From positions 1 to 20,913 of the forward strand of contig JAAVAG010000224.1 of NCBI GenBank assembly GCA_014804185.1: a stretch of 20,913 nt of DNA, written 5' to 3'. Shown here piece by piece: positions 1 through 8,957 of the stretch. The translations under genes were made by a program, and so were the position numbers. Positions within the stretch are counted from its first letter, which is position 1; every line of letters begins with the position of its first letter. The stretch comes from Lachnospiraceae bacterium. Its GTDB lineage: Bacteria; Bacillota; Clostridia; Lachnospirales; Lachnospiraceae. Below the pieces are notes generated by a model that saw nothing but the letters and a program-made list of their open reading frames with translations, did not search any database and was not told the DNA's origin.

Positions 1-62
1 GCCACGCTGCTTGGCGCCTTGGGAACATGGCGCCACGCTGCTTGGCGCCTTGGGAACATGGC
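1..62. repeat. Exact 31-bp tandem duplication at the window edge
   Basis: Bases 1-31 and 32-62 are identical, giving a direct repeat with a 31-base period. Because 31 is not a multiple of three, the two copies read the same peptide (ATLLGALGTW) in different frames, so the duplication breaks the reading frame of the overlapping queT-like gene. It sits at the very start of the window, so it may be an assembly-end artefact or a real mutation. Confidence 0.9.
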
Positions 63-277
63 TGCTGCGAAAACGCTCCAGATGGCTTGCTCCTCTGCCG
101 CCTATTGCCGCAAACACACTGATTGTGCCGCTGATTCTGGCATACGCGTATCAGTTTGAAGGCAGCCTGCCCTACTTTATGCTGACAGTGGGACTTGGCG
201 AAATCATCTCCTGCGGCGTACTGGGAATGCTGCTGATGTTTACTCTGAACAAATACAAAGGGAAGATCTTTCAATGA
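1..277 (+). CDS. QueT-type transporter, 3' end only, frame disturbed
   Basis: This is the C-terminal part of a hydrophobic membrane protein that resembles the QueT family, the substrate-binding (S) component thought to import queuosine precursors with an ECF energizing module. The recognisable piece begins in the second copy of the 31-bp duplication (about base 32). It reads WLLRK, then a segment with APLPP and NTLIVPLILAYAY, then LTVGLGEIISCGVLG, and ends in a helix followed by a basic tail (NKYKGKIF). Two to three membrane segments are visible. The first repeat copy encodes the same residues in another frame, so as given the gene is frameshifted unless the duplication is an artefact. The true start lies outside the window, so no riboswitch can be assessed. 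The family assignment is by recalled sequence pattern and is fairly secure. Confidence 0.7.
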   Translation, partial: PRCLAPWEHGATLLGALGTWLLRKRSRWLAPLPPIAANTLIVPLILAYAYQFEGSLPYFMLTVGLGEIISCGVLGMLLMFTLNKYKGKIFQ

Positions 278-293
278 TCTTCCCCCGTTTTTT
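260..293 (+). terminator. Rho-independent terminator after queT-like gene
   Basis: A perfect 9-bp stem (GGGAAGATC at 260-268 with GATCTTCCC at 276-284, 7-base loop) is followed by six T residues at 288-293. The queT stop codon (275-277) begins at the end of the loop. The convergent minus-strand gene stops at 293-295, so the hairpin may act in both directions, but its minus-strand U-tract is weaker. Confidence 0.85.
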
Positions 294-2815
294 CATCTCA
301 CATATGTGATAAAACAATTTCCGTTTTCCTCCAGCCACTCTCTGGAATCATTCATTCCCTTTCTCTCGACATTGCCGGTAAGAGGATCCATATACATAAT
401 GTTGTATTCGTTATATCCGGTAATCAGCACCGCATTTCCGTTGTTCAGCGACGCAAAGACCGGAATGCCCCGGCTGACGTAATACAGCACGGCATCCAGG
501 CTGCAGCCTTTCAGATCCAGCACCTGTGCATCCGGCAGATTTGACTCCAGAATCTCATAAACCGTCTGCCCGTCTGCCAGCAGGTACTCAGAATTTCTGA
601 TAATCCCCTCATATTTCAGCATCACATCCAGGCAGACCGCCACACTGTTCTTCTCCGGTGTCACTTCCGCAGTCTCAATGGCAGTAATCTGATTGCGCGT
701 CGCTCTGTCTCCCCGGCTCCACACATATCCGCCCTCATCATTTATCACTATTCCGGCCGCCTCGTATGCCAGGTTTACTGCGCTTTGCGGACTGCGGAAA
801 ACCCCCTTTACGCTGCCTCCGGCATACACATAATACCATTTTTCTGCCTGCTCCGGCCAGACAGCCAGTTCCCTGCTCCCCTCATAGAGAACCTCCCTGG
901 GCGTTAGTATCATAACAGCCTTTCCATTAATCTCCTTTTTCACAGCAATCTGCACAATTTTTTCATATTGTTCTGTAACGGCGCTGCCGACCTGGTTTTC
1001 ATCTGCGGTCGCCTCCTGATTGTTCATGATCTGGTCATCCGCAATATCTGTATATGCACCGTCTTCTGTCCTGGCACATCTTGTCAGATTGATCTGATTG
1101 TCCTCCACAGAACATTTCAGGACATAGGTATCCCGCTGTGCATACTGCAGAAGAATCGTTCCATCCGTCCCCAGAATGCATACTCTGTACATGGGAAACA
1201 CCACCCTGCCCGCACTGTCCCGATATACATCCTCCTGCCGGGCATAACCGTAGATCAGATCCTCCCCCATAAATCCAAGGGGCATGACATATTCACCGCT
1301 CTGTGCGCGGATATCGCTTTGCTGCCTGTTGTTCAGATTCATAAGCACCAGTTCCGTCCCCGAATAGGGATCGCTGCCCGTCTGCCACGCAATCACCCTT
1401 TGTCTCTCCGATACCTGCAGACTGCCATCCTGAACCGTGTGTATGATATTTTTACAGTTCTTCCCGTACAGATCCACTTCGTACACATTCTCTCCCATGA
1501 AAAAGTACAGATAATTCTCCCGACTTACGGACAAAAGCCTCTCCGCTTCCTCCTGCAAAATTCCCGCGGACTTGCCGTACGGTATATAAATGATCTCCTC
1601 CACCGTATTGCGCGCGCCGTCATAATAGTAGACCTGGATGCCCACTTCTCCTTCGTGTCGGCCTCTGTTCATATATCCGTACACGGCAAACTTTACATTG
1701 CCCAGTTCGTCCACATCCATAATCTTGATCTGATGATTGTTGTAGATTGTCCGGATATCGGCATTATCCTTATCATAAAAGCAGAACAGCACCGCAAGTT
1801 TATTTTCCGTGACATTGTAACTGCAAAGTTTATTCTGTACCACAAAGGCAAAATTATTGCCATCCTCACTTTCCAGAAAAGGAATCTCCTCTCCCGCAAT
1901 GCCCAATACAATCTTATCGTTTATATATACATTTTCCTCCTCCCGGAAGAACTGTGTCATATTCCGTTCGACTTCCAACAGGTATGTCCGCTCCTGCGTA
2001 TATCTGATTCTGTAAAATTCCTCCACATAATAGTACTGCAGACGGCTTTCCCCCTGAATGGATACCACATAATGCAGCCGCAGACTGGCTGTCTGCCTGG
2101 AAAGTTCCACCAGATCCGCTACCGGCTCCATCTCTCTGCGGACATCAAGACTCCCCCATGCTACCTGGGAGAGAGTGCTGTGTATATTGACTCTGTGAAA
2201 AGAAGTATTATCTCCCGATGCATTTGTCTCCATATATTTGGCCAGTTCTCTGGATGCCTCTCTGTCAAAAGTCTTATTGTTAAAATCAAGCACATACGCT
2301 ATTTTCTCCGCGGCATAATAATTTTTGCACCAGATCATGCGCGTATAATAGCGGACCGTCTGTCCGCCTCCCAGCTTCACCAGAAAAATCAGTTCGTACT
2401 CTTCATTCTCCTCAATCAGGTCTTTCACAACAATCCGTGCAGTGATCTCGGATGCGTTCTCCTCATAATCGGTAATTTCCGTGTTCTCGACGAGTCTCTC
2501 CCCGTCCACACTGCGCACTTCAAAAGACAGCCCTTCCACCGCGCTGCCAAATTTCAGAAGCCGGAATCCTGTAGCCCGGTTCTCTCCAAGCACCGTGATG
2601 TTCTCACGCTGAAAGGCGGGATCCACAGGCTGCGCATACCCGTGAAGTTCATTATAGGCCTGTCCGTCCAGATCCATGTAGATCACCGGGAAAGCCGCCT
2701 CCGGCATTTCCGTGGTCATGTCCGTATTTCCTTTATTCATAATGCGCCCAATCATAAACAACGCCGCAAAAAAGATCAGGCCCAGTATACATCCCTTTAA
2801 TATGGACTTTTTCAT
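293..2815 (-). CDS. Membrane-anchored 840-residue protein with degenerate C39-like C-terminus
   Basis: I do not recognise a named family for the full protein. Residues about 7-26 form one hydrophobic segment after KK, giving a signal anchor with the bulk of the protein outside the cell. The long middle is rich in beta-type, aromatic segments and may form a propeller-like or repeat structure (inference). The last 118 residues resemble a papain-like C39 fold: a helix ending in MLKYEG, a strand plus GIPVFASLN, then GNAVLITGYN and MYMDPLTG. In active members the first helix begins with a catalytic Cys and the later strand carries a His. By eye these positions are Ser724 and Asn794, while the Asp of the DP motif (Asp810) is kept, so the domain is probably non-catalytic. 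The start overlaps the upstream methyltransferase stop by ATGA, indicating translational coupling. Confidence 0.8.
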   Translation of the reverse strand: MKKSILKGCILGLIFFAALFMIGRIMNKGNTDMTTEMPEAAFPVIYMDLDGQAYNELHGYAQPVDPAFQRENITVLGENRATGFRLLKFGSAVEGLSFEVRSVDGERLVENTEITDYEENASEITARIVVKDLIEENEEYELIFLVKLGGGQTVRYYTRMIWCKNYYAAEKIAYVLDFNNKTFDREASRELAKYMETNASGDNTSFHRVNIHSTLSQVAWGSLDVRREMEPVADLVELSRQTASLRLHYVVSIQGESRLQYYYVEEFYRIRYTQERTYLLEVERNMTQFFREEENVYINDKIVLGIAGEEIPFLESEDGNNFAFVVQNKLCSYNVTENKLAVLFCFYDKDNADIRTIYNNHQIKIMDVDELGNVKFAVYGYMNRGRHEGEVGIQVYYYDGARNTVEEIIYIPYGKSAGILQEEAERLLSVSRENYLYFFMGENVYEVDLYGKNCKNIIHTVQDGSLQVSERQRVIAWQTGSDPYSGTELVLMNLNNRQQSDIRAQSGEYVMPLGFMGEDLIYGYARQEDVYRDSAGRVVFPMYRVCILGTDGTILLQYAQRDTYVLKCSVEDNQINLTRCARTEDGAYTDIADDQIMNNQEATADENQVGSAVTEQYEKIVQIAVKKEINGKAVMILTPREVLYEGSRELAVWPEQAEKWYYVYAGGSVKGVFRSPQSAVNLAYEAAGIVINDEGGYVWSRGDRATRNQITAIETAEVTPEKNSVAVCLDVMLKYEGIIRNSEYLLADGQTVYEILESNLPDAQVLDLKGCSLDAVLYYVSRGIPVFASLNNGNAVLITGYNEYNIMYMDPLTGNVERKGMNDSREWLEENGNCFITYVR

Positions 2816-4155
2816 TCATTTGCTCCGTTCTTACTTCTTTCCAGCAGCCCCTGCAGCGTGGGTGATATATGCAGAAAATCACAGATCTCACGGACAGACT
2901 CTCCCGCATCCGCACCTTTTCTGCCTCTCATCCCTTTTCCTTTTACCGCGCGGATCAGGATGTTCTTCGGCGTATGCTCCATGTCGATAAACTCCAGGAT
3001 CTGCGTATCATATCCGTTTTCCTCCAACAGTTTTGCCCTCACCGCATCCGTGATCAGCGCAGACATCCTCTCTCTGATCAGACCATATCCCAGTACCTGC
3101 GACAATTCTTCGCAGTGAATCTGTCTGTTGACCTCATGCTGACAGCAGGGCACGGCAAAAATAACAGACGCTCCCCATTTTATCGCCTTATATAAGGCAT
3201 AATCCGTAGCTGTATCACAGGCATGCAGGGACACCACCATGTCCACACTGTCCGCTCCCTCATAGGCGCTGATATCTCCTTTCTCAAAATGCAGATTCTC
3301 ATAACCATACTGCTCTGCCAGCGCATTGCAGTTTCTGATCACTGCATCCTTGAGATCCAGACCTGTGATATCCACCGGATATTTCCTGATCTCATGCAGG
3401 TAATAGTAGAGCGCAAATGTCAGGTAGGACTTTCCGCAGCCGAAATCAATGATCCGCAGCGTCCTGTCCCTGGGCAGTACGGGAATCACATCCTCCACAA
3501 ACTCCAGATACCGGTTGATCTGGCGGAATTTATCGTACCGGGCCTTTACGATCTTCCCCTCCCGGGTCTGAACACCCAGACCGATGAGAAACTCCACAGG
3601 GACTCCTTCCTCCAATATATAATTCTTCACCCTGTTATGCTCTCTTAAACCTCTTCGCGGGCGATCCGCCTCTGCGCCGGATGCACTTTCGCTTTGTACT
3701 TCTCCGGCCCAGGCACCCGCGGACTGTATATCCCTGCTTTTCCGGATCCTTACGGCGGGCTTTCCCTTTTTGCTGATCAGGATTGTCACTGTTCCACGGG
3801 CTGATTGTATCTCTCCCTGGCGGAAATCGTTCTCCAGATAATGCAGTATTTTCCCAATGATCTCTTCCCTGCCACAGTTGCTGTGAAACACCTGTGTTCC
3901 CCGATAGACCGTCTCCTGATAGCACAAGCGCTCCCGCAGCAGCACCGGGCGTACTTTCACTTTATGGCTCCTGACAATATCTTCGCTCTGCTGGCCGCCA
4001 GCAGATTTTGAAACGCCTCTCACATTGCTCAATATGATCTGATACACTTTATCATCGATCCACTCGTCCAGCACCGACCTGACCTGTTCCATCTCAATCC
4101 CCATTTCCGCGCAGATTTTCTGCAAAAATAGCCATAATGCGGATGCTCCGGGCAT
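2812..4155 (-). CDS. SAM-dependent methyltransferase (Methyltransf_32/METTL25-like)
   Basis: This is a class I methyltransferase of unknown substrate. Around residues 235-246 lies motif I (IIDFGCGKSYLTF), which binds S-adenosylmethionine, followed by an acidic motif II (TGLDLKD). The later HACDTATD (about 311-318) and VPCCQHE (about 335-341) stretches are typical of the Methyltransf_32 group that includes eukaryotic METTL25/GSTCD-like proteins. The first 170 residues are a separate basic N-terminal region that I cannot assign. A GTG at 4158 and an ATG at 4155 are adjacent; neither has a convincing ribosome site, and an internal ATG near residue 18 is also possible. The stop overlaps the next gene by four bases (ATGA). 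It probably belongs to a three-gene unit starting at 4594. Confidence 0.8.
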   Translation of the reverse strand: MPGASALWLFLQKICAEMGIEMEQVRSVLDEWIDDKVYQIILSNVRGVSKSAGGQQSEDIVRSHKVKVRPVLLRERLCYQETVYRGTQVFHSNCGREEIIGKILHYLENDFRQGEIQSARGTVTILISKKGKPAVRIRKSRDIQSAGAWAGEVQSESASGAEADRPRRGLREHNRVKNYILEEGVPVEFLIGLGVQTREGKIVKARYDKFRQINRYLEFVEDVIPVLPRDRTLRIIDFGCGKSYLTFALYYYLHEIRKYPVDITGLDLKDAVIRNCNALAEQYGYENLHFEKGDISAYEGADSVDMVVSLHACDTATDYALYKAIKWGASVIFAVPCCQHEVNRQIHCEELSQVLGYGLIRERMSALITDAVRAKLLEENGYDTQILEFIDMEHTPKNILIRAVKGKGMRGRKGADAGESVREICDFLHISPTLQGLLERSKNGANE

Positions 4156-4201
4156 CACGGCACCATGACTATATTTTACTGGCTTTACGGAAAAACCACA
4201 A

Positions 4202-4594
4202 CTAAAATTTTAGAAAACCCTTCCTGGAACAATGTCTTCTCCTGTAGATCTCATAATACAGAAGCAGCTGGATCATGTCGCCGATCCACTCCCACTTTTC
4301 CGGAGGATCGTTTTCTCCGGCTTCCTCCCCGCATTCTTCCCTTTTTATGATCTCCAGAATGCTCTGCGCCAGCCTGTAAAGCTGCCATTTATCCGGATAC
4401 TCGTCATAGATTATGCTGCCGTCATAATCCATCTTATCCACAATCTCCGCAATCCGCTTCTGATATTTCTTTGCCTGCGCCGGATACATCTGCTGCATAT
4501 ACTCCAGATCCCTTAATATGTTGTCCTCTTCCCTGATAAACCACGGCGTCTGATAGGTCATATAGAATGGAACAACTCTATGTCTGTAATCCAT
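4202..4594 (-). CDS. Conserved hypothetical protein, 130 residues
   Basis: A small soluble protein I cannot name. It is rich in Tyr, Trp and charged residues, with helical stretches (LRDLEYMQQMYPAQAKKYQKR; later WIGDMIQLLLYYEIYRRR) and no membrane segment or cofactor motif. It starts just after the atp operon terminator. A modest GAGCGG lies about 7 bases ahead of the ATG. The next gene on the strand (methyltransferase) begins about 46 bases after its stop, so they could be co-transcribed. Codon use matches the neighbours, which supports a real gene. The basic C-terminus (RKGFLKF) is compatible with nucleic-acid or membrane-surface contact, but this is speculation. Confidence 0.65.
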   Translation of the reverse strand: MDYRHRVVPFYMTYQTPWFIREEDNILRDLEYMQQMYPAQAKKYQKRIAEIVDKMDYDGSIIYDEYPDKWQLYRLAQSILEIIKREECGEEAGENDPPEKWEWIGDMIQLLLYYEIYRRRHCSRKGFLKF

Positions 4595-4614
4595 ATTATC
4601 CGCTCACTGCTCTT

Positions 4615-4651
4615 TTTTATAAAATATGCCGCACGAATCAATTCGTGCGGC
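4615..4651 (-). terminator. Terminator of the atp operon
   Basis: A perfect 10-bp stem, GCCGCACGAA (4628-4637) with TTCGTGCGGC (4642-4651) and a 4-base loop, lies 27 bases beyond the atpC stop. In the minus direction it is followed by an A/T tract (ATATTTTAT), as expected for an intrinsic terminator. Confidence 0.8.
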
Positions 4652-4678
4652 ACTTTCTCCTTATTTTATTTCCCTATA

Positions 4679-5074
4679 TCACTTTACTACCGCTATACGC
4701 GCAATAGCACGCTGCAGCGCGGTCTCTGCTCTCGCCAGATCCGTCTCGGGCGTTTTATTCTGAAGCCGCTCCTCGGCTCTGCGCTTTGCAGCCTCCGCCC
4801 TCTCCGTGTCAATCTCATGCGGCCATTCCACAATCTCCGCCATGATCGTAACGCGCTCCGGCAATATCTCCGCAAACCCGGCGTGAAGCGCCGCCTCTTT
4901 TTCCTGCCCTTCCTCGTCAATCACCAGTTTCCCCGGCTTGACGATAACGGTGGTTGGCATGTGTCCCGGAAGGATACCGATCTCTCCCTCTGTCGTATTA
5001 AACTCCACAGCCGATACCGCCGCCTCATAAAAGACACGATCCGGTGCGATAATTTTTAACATGATTTCTTTCAT
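4679..5074 (-). CDS. atpC: ATP synthase F1 epsilon subunit
   Basis: The epsilon subunit sits in the F1 central stalk and couples rotation to the beta subunits; in many bacteria its C-terminal helices inhibit ATP hydrolysis. At 131 residues the length is normal. The N-terminal beta-sandwich is clear (LKIIAPDRVFYE, then GEIGILPGHMPT), and the C-terminal two-helix region (ERAEAAKRRAEERL onward) is present. The ATG at 5074 lies directly after the atpD stop with only one base between. A second ATG four codons later is possible, as AGG precedes it at usable distance. It is the last gene of the operon and is followed by a terminator. Confidence 0.96.
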   Translation of the reverse strand: MKEIMLKIIAPDRVFYEAAVSAVEFNTTEGEIGILPGHMPTTVIVKPGKLVIDEEGQEKEAALHAGFAEILPERVTIMAEIVEWPHEIDTERAEAAKRRAEERLQNKTPETDLARAETALQRAIARIAVVK

Positions 5075-5075
5075 C

Positions 5076-6467
5076 CTACTTCACCTTTGCCAGAACATCA
5101 TCAATGCTTCCCACATTCAGGAAATAGCTTTCCGGTATGTCGTCATGCTTTCCTTCCAGAATCTCTCTGAAACCGCGGATCGTCTCAGCTATAGGCACAT
5201 ACTTTCCTTCCAGTCCGGTAAACTGTCCTGCCACAAAGAAAGGCTGGGACAAAAATCTCTGCACCTTTCTCGCACGGGAAACCACCAGTTTATCCGCCTC
5301 TGAAAGTTCATCCATACCCAGAATGGCGATAATATCCTGCAGTTCCTTATACCTCTGAAGGATCTCCTGCACGCCGCGGGCAGTATTATAATGATCCTCG
5401 CCCAGTATTCTGGGATCCAGAATGCGGGAGGTTGACTCCAACGGATCCACAGCGGGATAAATACCAAGTTCCACGATCGAACGGGAGAGCACCGTCGTTG
5501 CATCCAGATGTGCAAAAGTTGTCGCCGGCGCCGGGTCGGTCAGGTCATCCGCAGGGACATACACCGCCTGTACGGAGGTGATGGAACCGTTCTTGGTGGA
5601 GGTGATTCTCTCCTGCAGCGCGCCCATCTCCGTCTGCAGAGTGGGCTGATATCCCACCGCGGAGGGCATGCGCCCCAGCAGAGCGGACACCTCGGAACCC
5701 GCCTGTGTAAAACGGAAAATATTGTCTATGAACAGCAGAACGTCCTTGCCGCCCTTGTCCCGGAAATATTCCGCCATGGTAAGCCCGGAAAGTCCCACTC
5801 TCATACGCGCTCCGGGGGGCTCATTCATCTGTCCGAACACCATGGTGGTCTTGTCGATAACGCCGGACTCCATCATTTCATGATAGAGGTCGTTTCCCTC
5901 ACGGGTGCGCTCCCCTACGCCTGTAAACACGGAATATCCACCGTGCTCTGTAGCAATATTGCGGATCAACTCCTGGATCAGCACGGTCTTTCCCACACCC
6001 GCGCCGCCGAACAGGCCGATCTTACCGCCCTTCTGATAAGGGCACAGCAGGTCCACGACCTTAATGCCGGTCTCCAGCAGTTCCGTCTCTGTGGACTGTT
6101 CCTCAAACTCCGGAGCCGGTCTGTGGATCGGCTCGTAAGAAACGCCTTCCGGAGCGGGCTTATTGTCAATAGGCTGCCCCAGGACATTAAAAATTCTTCC
6201 CAGTGTATTCTCACCAACGGGCACACTGATCGGCGCTCCGGTGGCATTCGCTTCCATCCCTCTGACAAGGCCATCCGTACTGCCCATGGCAATACATCTG
6301 ACGGTGTCGTCCCCCAGGTGCTGGGCCACCTCTACGGTAAGCTCGCCGCCGTCCTTTGTGGGGATCAGGATCGCCTCATTGATCTCGGGAAGACCGCCGT
6401 CACCGAACTTGATATCCAGCACGGCTCCGATAATCTGAGTAATCTTTCCTTTATTTACTCCTGCCAT
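5076..6467 (-). CDS. atpD: ATP synthase F1 beta subunit (catalytic)
   Basis: The beta subunit carries the three catalytic nucleotide sites of F1. The sequence is complete at 463 residues, the usual length. The Walker A loop GGAGVGKT is at 154-161, the catalytic Glu lies in GERTREG (Glu186), and the Walker B strand is DVLLFIDNIFRFTQ. The segment contacting the gamma subunit reads DELSEAD rather than the canonical DELSEED, a conservative variant. A GGAAGGAAACAG ribosome site precedes the ATG. It lies between atpG (26-base gap) and atpC (1-base gap). Confidence 0.98.
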   Translation of the reverse strand: MAGVNKGKITQIIGAVLDIKFGDGGLPEINEAILIPTKDGGELTVEVAQHLGDDTVRCIAMGSTDGLVRGMEANATGAPISVPVGENTLGRIFNVLGQPIDNKPAPEGVSYEPIHRPAPEFEEQSTETELLETGIKVVDLLCPYQKGGKIGLFGGAGVGKTVLIQELIRNIATEHGGYSVFTGVGERTREGNDLYHEMMESGVIDKTTMVFGQMNEPPGARMRVGLSGLTMAEYFRDKGGKDVLLFIDNIFRFTQAGSEVSALLGRMPSAVGYQPTLQTEMGALQERITSTKNGSITSVQAVYVPADDLTDPAPATTFAHLDATTVLSRSIVELGIYPAVDPLESTSRILDPRILGEDHYNTARGVQEILQRYKELQDIIAILGMDELSEADKLVVSRARKVQRFLSQPFFVAGQFTGLEGKYVPIAETIRGFREILEGKHDDIPESYFLNVGSIDDVLAKVK

Positions 6468-6493
6468 CTCTGTTTCCTTCCTTCTCTCACAGA

Positions 6494-7399
6494 CTAGGAA
6501 ATCGCTTCCGCGCCTGCAATGATTTCTGTCAATTCCTGTGTGATTGAGCCCTGTCTTGCTCTGTTATACATCAGCGTCAGATCATCGATCATCTCCTCCG
6601 CATTGCTGGTAGCGGAATCCATCGCCTGCATACGCGCACCGTTCTCGCTGGCCACCGCTTCCACCAGACCGCCGTAGATCTGGCTGTTAATGTACTTGGG
6701 TATGATCATGTTCAGCGCTTCCTCATCCTCCGGCTCAAAATTCATGATAGCCCGCGCCTTTTTGCCTTCGGCGTTTCCGCTTTCACCGGATAATCCTCTC
6801 TCACCGGAAGTTTCCTCCGTTTCCTCCTGTGATACCTCCACCGGAAGAAGCTTGATCATGACAGGCTCATGGCTCACTGTATTCTTAAACTTCGTATACG
6901 CCAGGTAGATCTCGCCGATTTCCCCTGCAGCAAACTTTTCCAGCAGCCTTTTCCCCAGCTGCATGGCATCGTAATACACCGGTTCCTCCGCAATGTCGGA
7001 CCAGTCCTCCTCTATGCGGTAACCTCCGCGCTGGAGGCTTTCCTTTCCCTTGCGCCCCACAGCGTAGACCAGCACATCCTCTCTGCTCAGCCCGCTGCCC
7101 GTGACCAGCTTGGTAATATTGGAGTTATAGCCTCCTGCCAGCCCTCTGTTGGAGGTCATGACAATAACCGCTTTCTTTGAGGATTCTCCCGCGCGCAGAT
7201 ACGGGTGATCAAGTCCCGACGTCTTTGCCAGTATGGAATTTACCGTCTGGAACATGCTCTGGAAATAGTCCTTGGAACGCTCCGCATTGGCCTTGGCTCT
7301 CTGCAGCTTTACGGTAGACACAAGTTTCATGGCTTTCGTAATCTGTTGGGTACTCTGTATGCTGCTCTTACGGCGCTTAATATCACGCATGGATGCCAT
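6494..7399 (-). CDS. atpG: ATP synthase F1 gamma subunit (rotor shaft)
   Basis: Gamma forms the rotating shaft inside the alpha3beta3 hexamer. The N-terminal coiled-coil helix starts MASMRDIKRRKSSIQSTQQITKA, with the typical KAMKLVS motif, and the C-terminal helix ends with NRARQGSITQELTEIIAGAEA, both hallmarks of the family. At 301 residues it is slightly long because of an acidic, Gly/Ser-rich linker at about 190-214 (SQEETEETSGERGLSGESGN) that would sit in the globular domain. The start has an AGGGTG ribosome site. It lies between atpA and atpD in the standard order. Confidence 0.97.
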   Translation of the reverse strand: MASMRDIKRRKSSIQSTQQITKAMKLVSTVKLQRAKANAERSKDYFQSMFQTVNSILAKTSGLDHPYLRAGESSKKAVIVMTSNRGLAGGYNSNITKLVTGSGLSREDVLVYAVGRKGKESLQRGGYRIEEDWSDIAEEPVYYDAMQLGKRLLEKFAAGEIGEIYLAYTKFKNTVSHEPVMIKLLPVEVSQEETEETSGERGLSGESGNAEGKKARAIMNFEPEDEEALNMIIPKYINSQIYGGLVEAVASENGARMQAMDSATSNAEEMIDDLTLMYNRARQGSITQELTEIIAGAEAIS

Positions 7400-7426
7400 T
7401 ATACTTCACCCTGCCTTTCTCTGTGT

Positions 7427-8935
7427 CTATTTCAGAAATTCTGCCTTAAACTCTGCGATTGCCTTCTTCAGAGTTCCCTCTGTCTCCTCGGAAATCACTT
7501 TCTCAGAGGCAATATTGTTCGGCACTTCCGGATACTTTGTGTCCAGGAATTCGAAAAATTCTTTTTCAAATCTGGTGATCTCATTTACGGGCACATCCAG
7601 CAGATGCTTGTTTGTCGCCACATAAATAATGATAACCTGATACTGTACCGGCATGGGCTGATACTGCGGCTGTTTCAGAACTTCCTTGATCCTCTCGCCC
7701 TGTGCCAGTTTCTCCTTGGTATCTGCGTCCAGTTCGGAACCAAACTGTGAAAATGCCGCCAGTTCGCGATATTGTGCCAGTTCCACACGGATCGGCGCCG
7801 CGATCTTCTTCATGGCCTTGATCTGCGCGGCTCCTCCCACACGGGATACCGACAGACCGGCGTTCACGGCAGGACGGAAACCGGAATTGAACATCTCTGT
7901 CTCCAGATAAATCTGTCCGTCCGTAATAGAGATAACATTTGTAGGAATATAGGCAGACACATCGCCCGCCTGTGTCTCAATGATCGGCAGCGCCGTCAAA
8001 GAACCGCCGCCGTACTGCTCGCTCATTCTCGCCGCTCTCTCAAGCAGTCTGGAATGCAGGTAGAATACGTCGCCGGGATATGCCTCACGCCCGGGCGGAC
8101 GTCTCAGGAGCAGGGAGAGTGTGCGGTATGCGGTTGCATGTTTGCTCAAATCGTCATACACAACCAGAACATCCTCGCCGTTCTCCATCCACTCCTCGCC
8201 GATGGCGCATCCCGAATAAGGAGCAATATACTGCAGCGGAGCCAGTTCACTTGCCGTTGCAGCCACCACCGTGGTATAAGCCATAGCGCCAAACTCCTCC
8301 AGCGTCTTTACGATAGATGCAACCGTGGACGCTTTCTGGCCGATGGCCACATAAATACACTTTACATTCTGACCTTTCTGATTAATGATCGTATCGATGG
8401 CGATCGCCGTCTTACCGGTCTGTCTGTCACCGATGATCAACTCACGCTGTCCTCTTCCGATGGGAATCATTGAGTCGATTGCCTTGATACCCGTCTGCAG
8501 CGGTGTATCCACAGACTTTCTGGTAATAACGCCGGAAGCGACTCTCTCGATCTGGCGGAACTTCTCTGTCTGAATCGGTCCTTTTCCGTCGATGGGCTGA
8601 CCCAGTGCATTGACAACACGTCCCAGCATGGCATCGCCCACGGGAACTTCCACCACTCTGCCGGTGGTCTTCACGGTATCCCCTTCGTTGATACTGCTCT
8701 GACTTCCCAAAAGCACCGCGCCTACGTTGTCTTCCTCCAGGTTCAGCACCATGCCGTAGACATCACCCGGGAACTCCAGCAGTTCACCCTGCATCGCATT
8801 TTCCAGGCCGTGTACGCGCGCGATACCATCCGCGACCTGAATAACCGTACCCACGTCGGATACCTCCAGCTTGGACGCGTAACGCCTGATCTGATCCTTT
8901 ATTACAGAACTGATTTCTTCTGGTCTTAAATTCAT
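7427..8935 (-). CDS. atpA: ATP synthase F1 alpha subunit
   Basis: Alpha alternates with beta in the F1 ring and binds regulatory nucleotide. The protein is complete at 502 residues. The N-terminal segment LRPEEISSVIKDQI binds the delta subunit. The P-loop GDRQTGKT is at 169-176, and the motif SVSRVGGAAQIKAM carries the arginine that reaches into the catalytic site of beta. The ATG follows an AAAGGTG site about 11 bases upstream. The gap to atpH is 22 bases and to atpG 27 bases. Confidence 0.98.
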   Translation of the reverse strand: MNLRPEEISSVIKDQIRRYASKLEVSDVGTVIQVADGIARVHGLENAMQGELLEFPGDVYGMVLNLEEDNVGAVLLGSQSSINEGDTVKTTGRVVEVPVGDAMLGRVVNALGQPIDGKGPIQTEKFRQIERVASGVITRKSVDTPLQTGIKAIDSMIPIGRGQRELIIGDRQTGKTAIAIDTIINQKGQNVKCIYVAIGQKASTVASIVKTLEEFGAMAYTTVVAATASELAPLQYIAPYSGCAIGEEWMENGEDVLVVYDDLSKHATAYRTLSLLLRRPPGREAYPGDVFYLHSRLLERAARMSEQYGGGSLTALPIIETQAGDVSAYIPTNVISITDGQIYLETEMFNSGFRPAVNAGLSVSRVGGAAQIKAMKKIAAPIRVELAQYRELAAFSQFGSELDADTKEKLAQGERIKEVLKQPQYQPMPVQYQVIIIYVATNKHLLDVPVNEITRFEKEFFEFLDTKYPEVPNNIASEKVISEETEGTLKKAIAEFKAEFLK

Positions 8936-8957
8936 GGATCTGTACGCACCTTTCTTT

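Noticed and set aside
968..2800. Long plus-strand open frame (610 codons) opposite the 840-residue protein gene
   Set aside because: It is an antisense shadow: its composition is unlike a real protein (His-, Ile- and Leu-rich runs), it has no ribosome site, and the minus-strand frame has a membrane anchor, a recognisable C-terminal fold and a coupled start.
2812..4155. Methyltransferase as the DNA-modification partner of the cassette nuclease
   Set aside because: It lies 13 kb away in a core operon, and its motifs are of the METTL25-like group rather than the DPPY-type motif of adenine-DNA methyltransferases.
5508..6497. Plus-strand open frame of 329 codons
   Set aside because: It lies entirely opposite atpD, which is a fully conserved gene; the frame is a by-product of its codon use.
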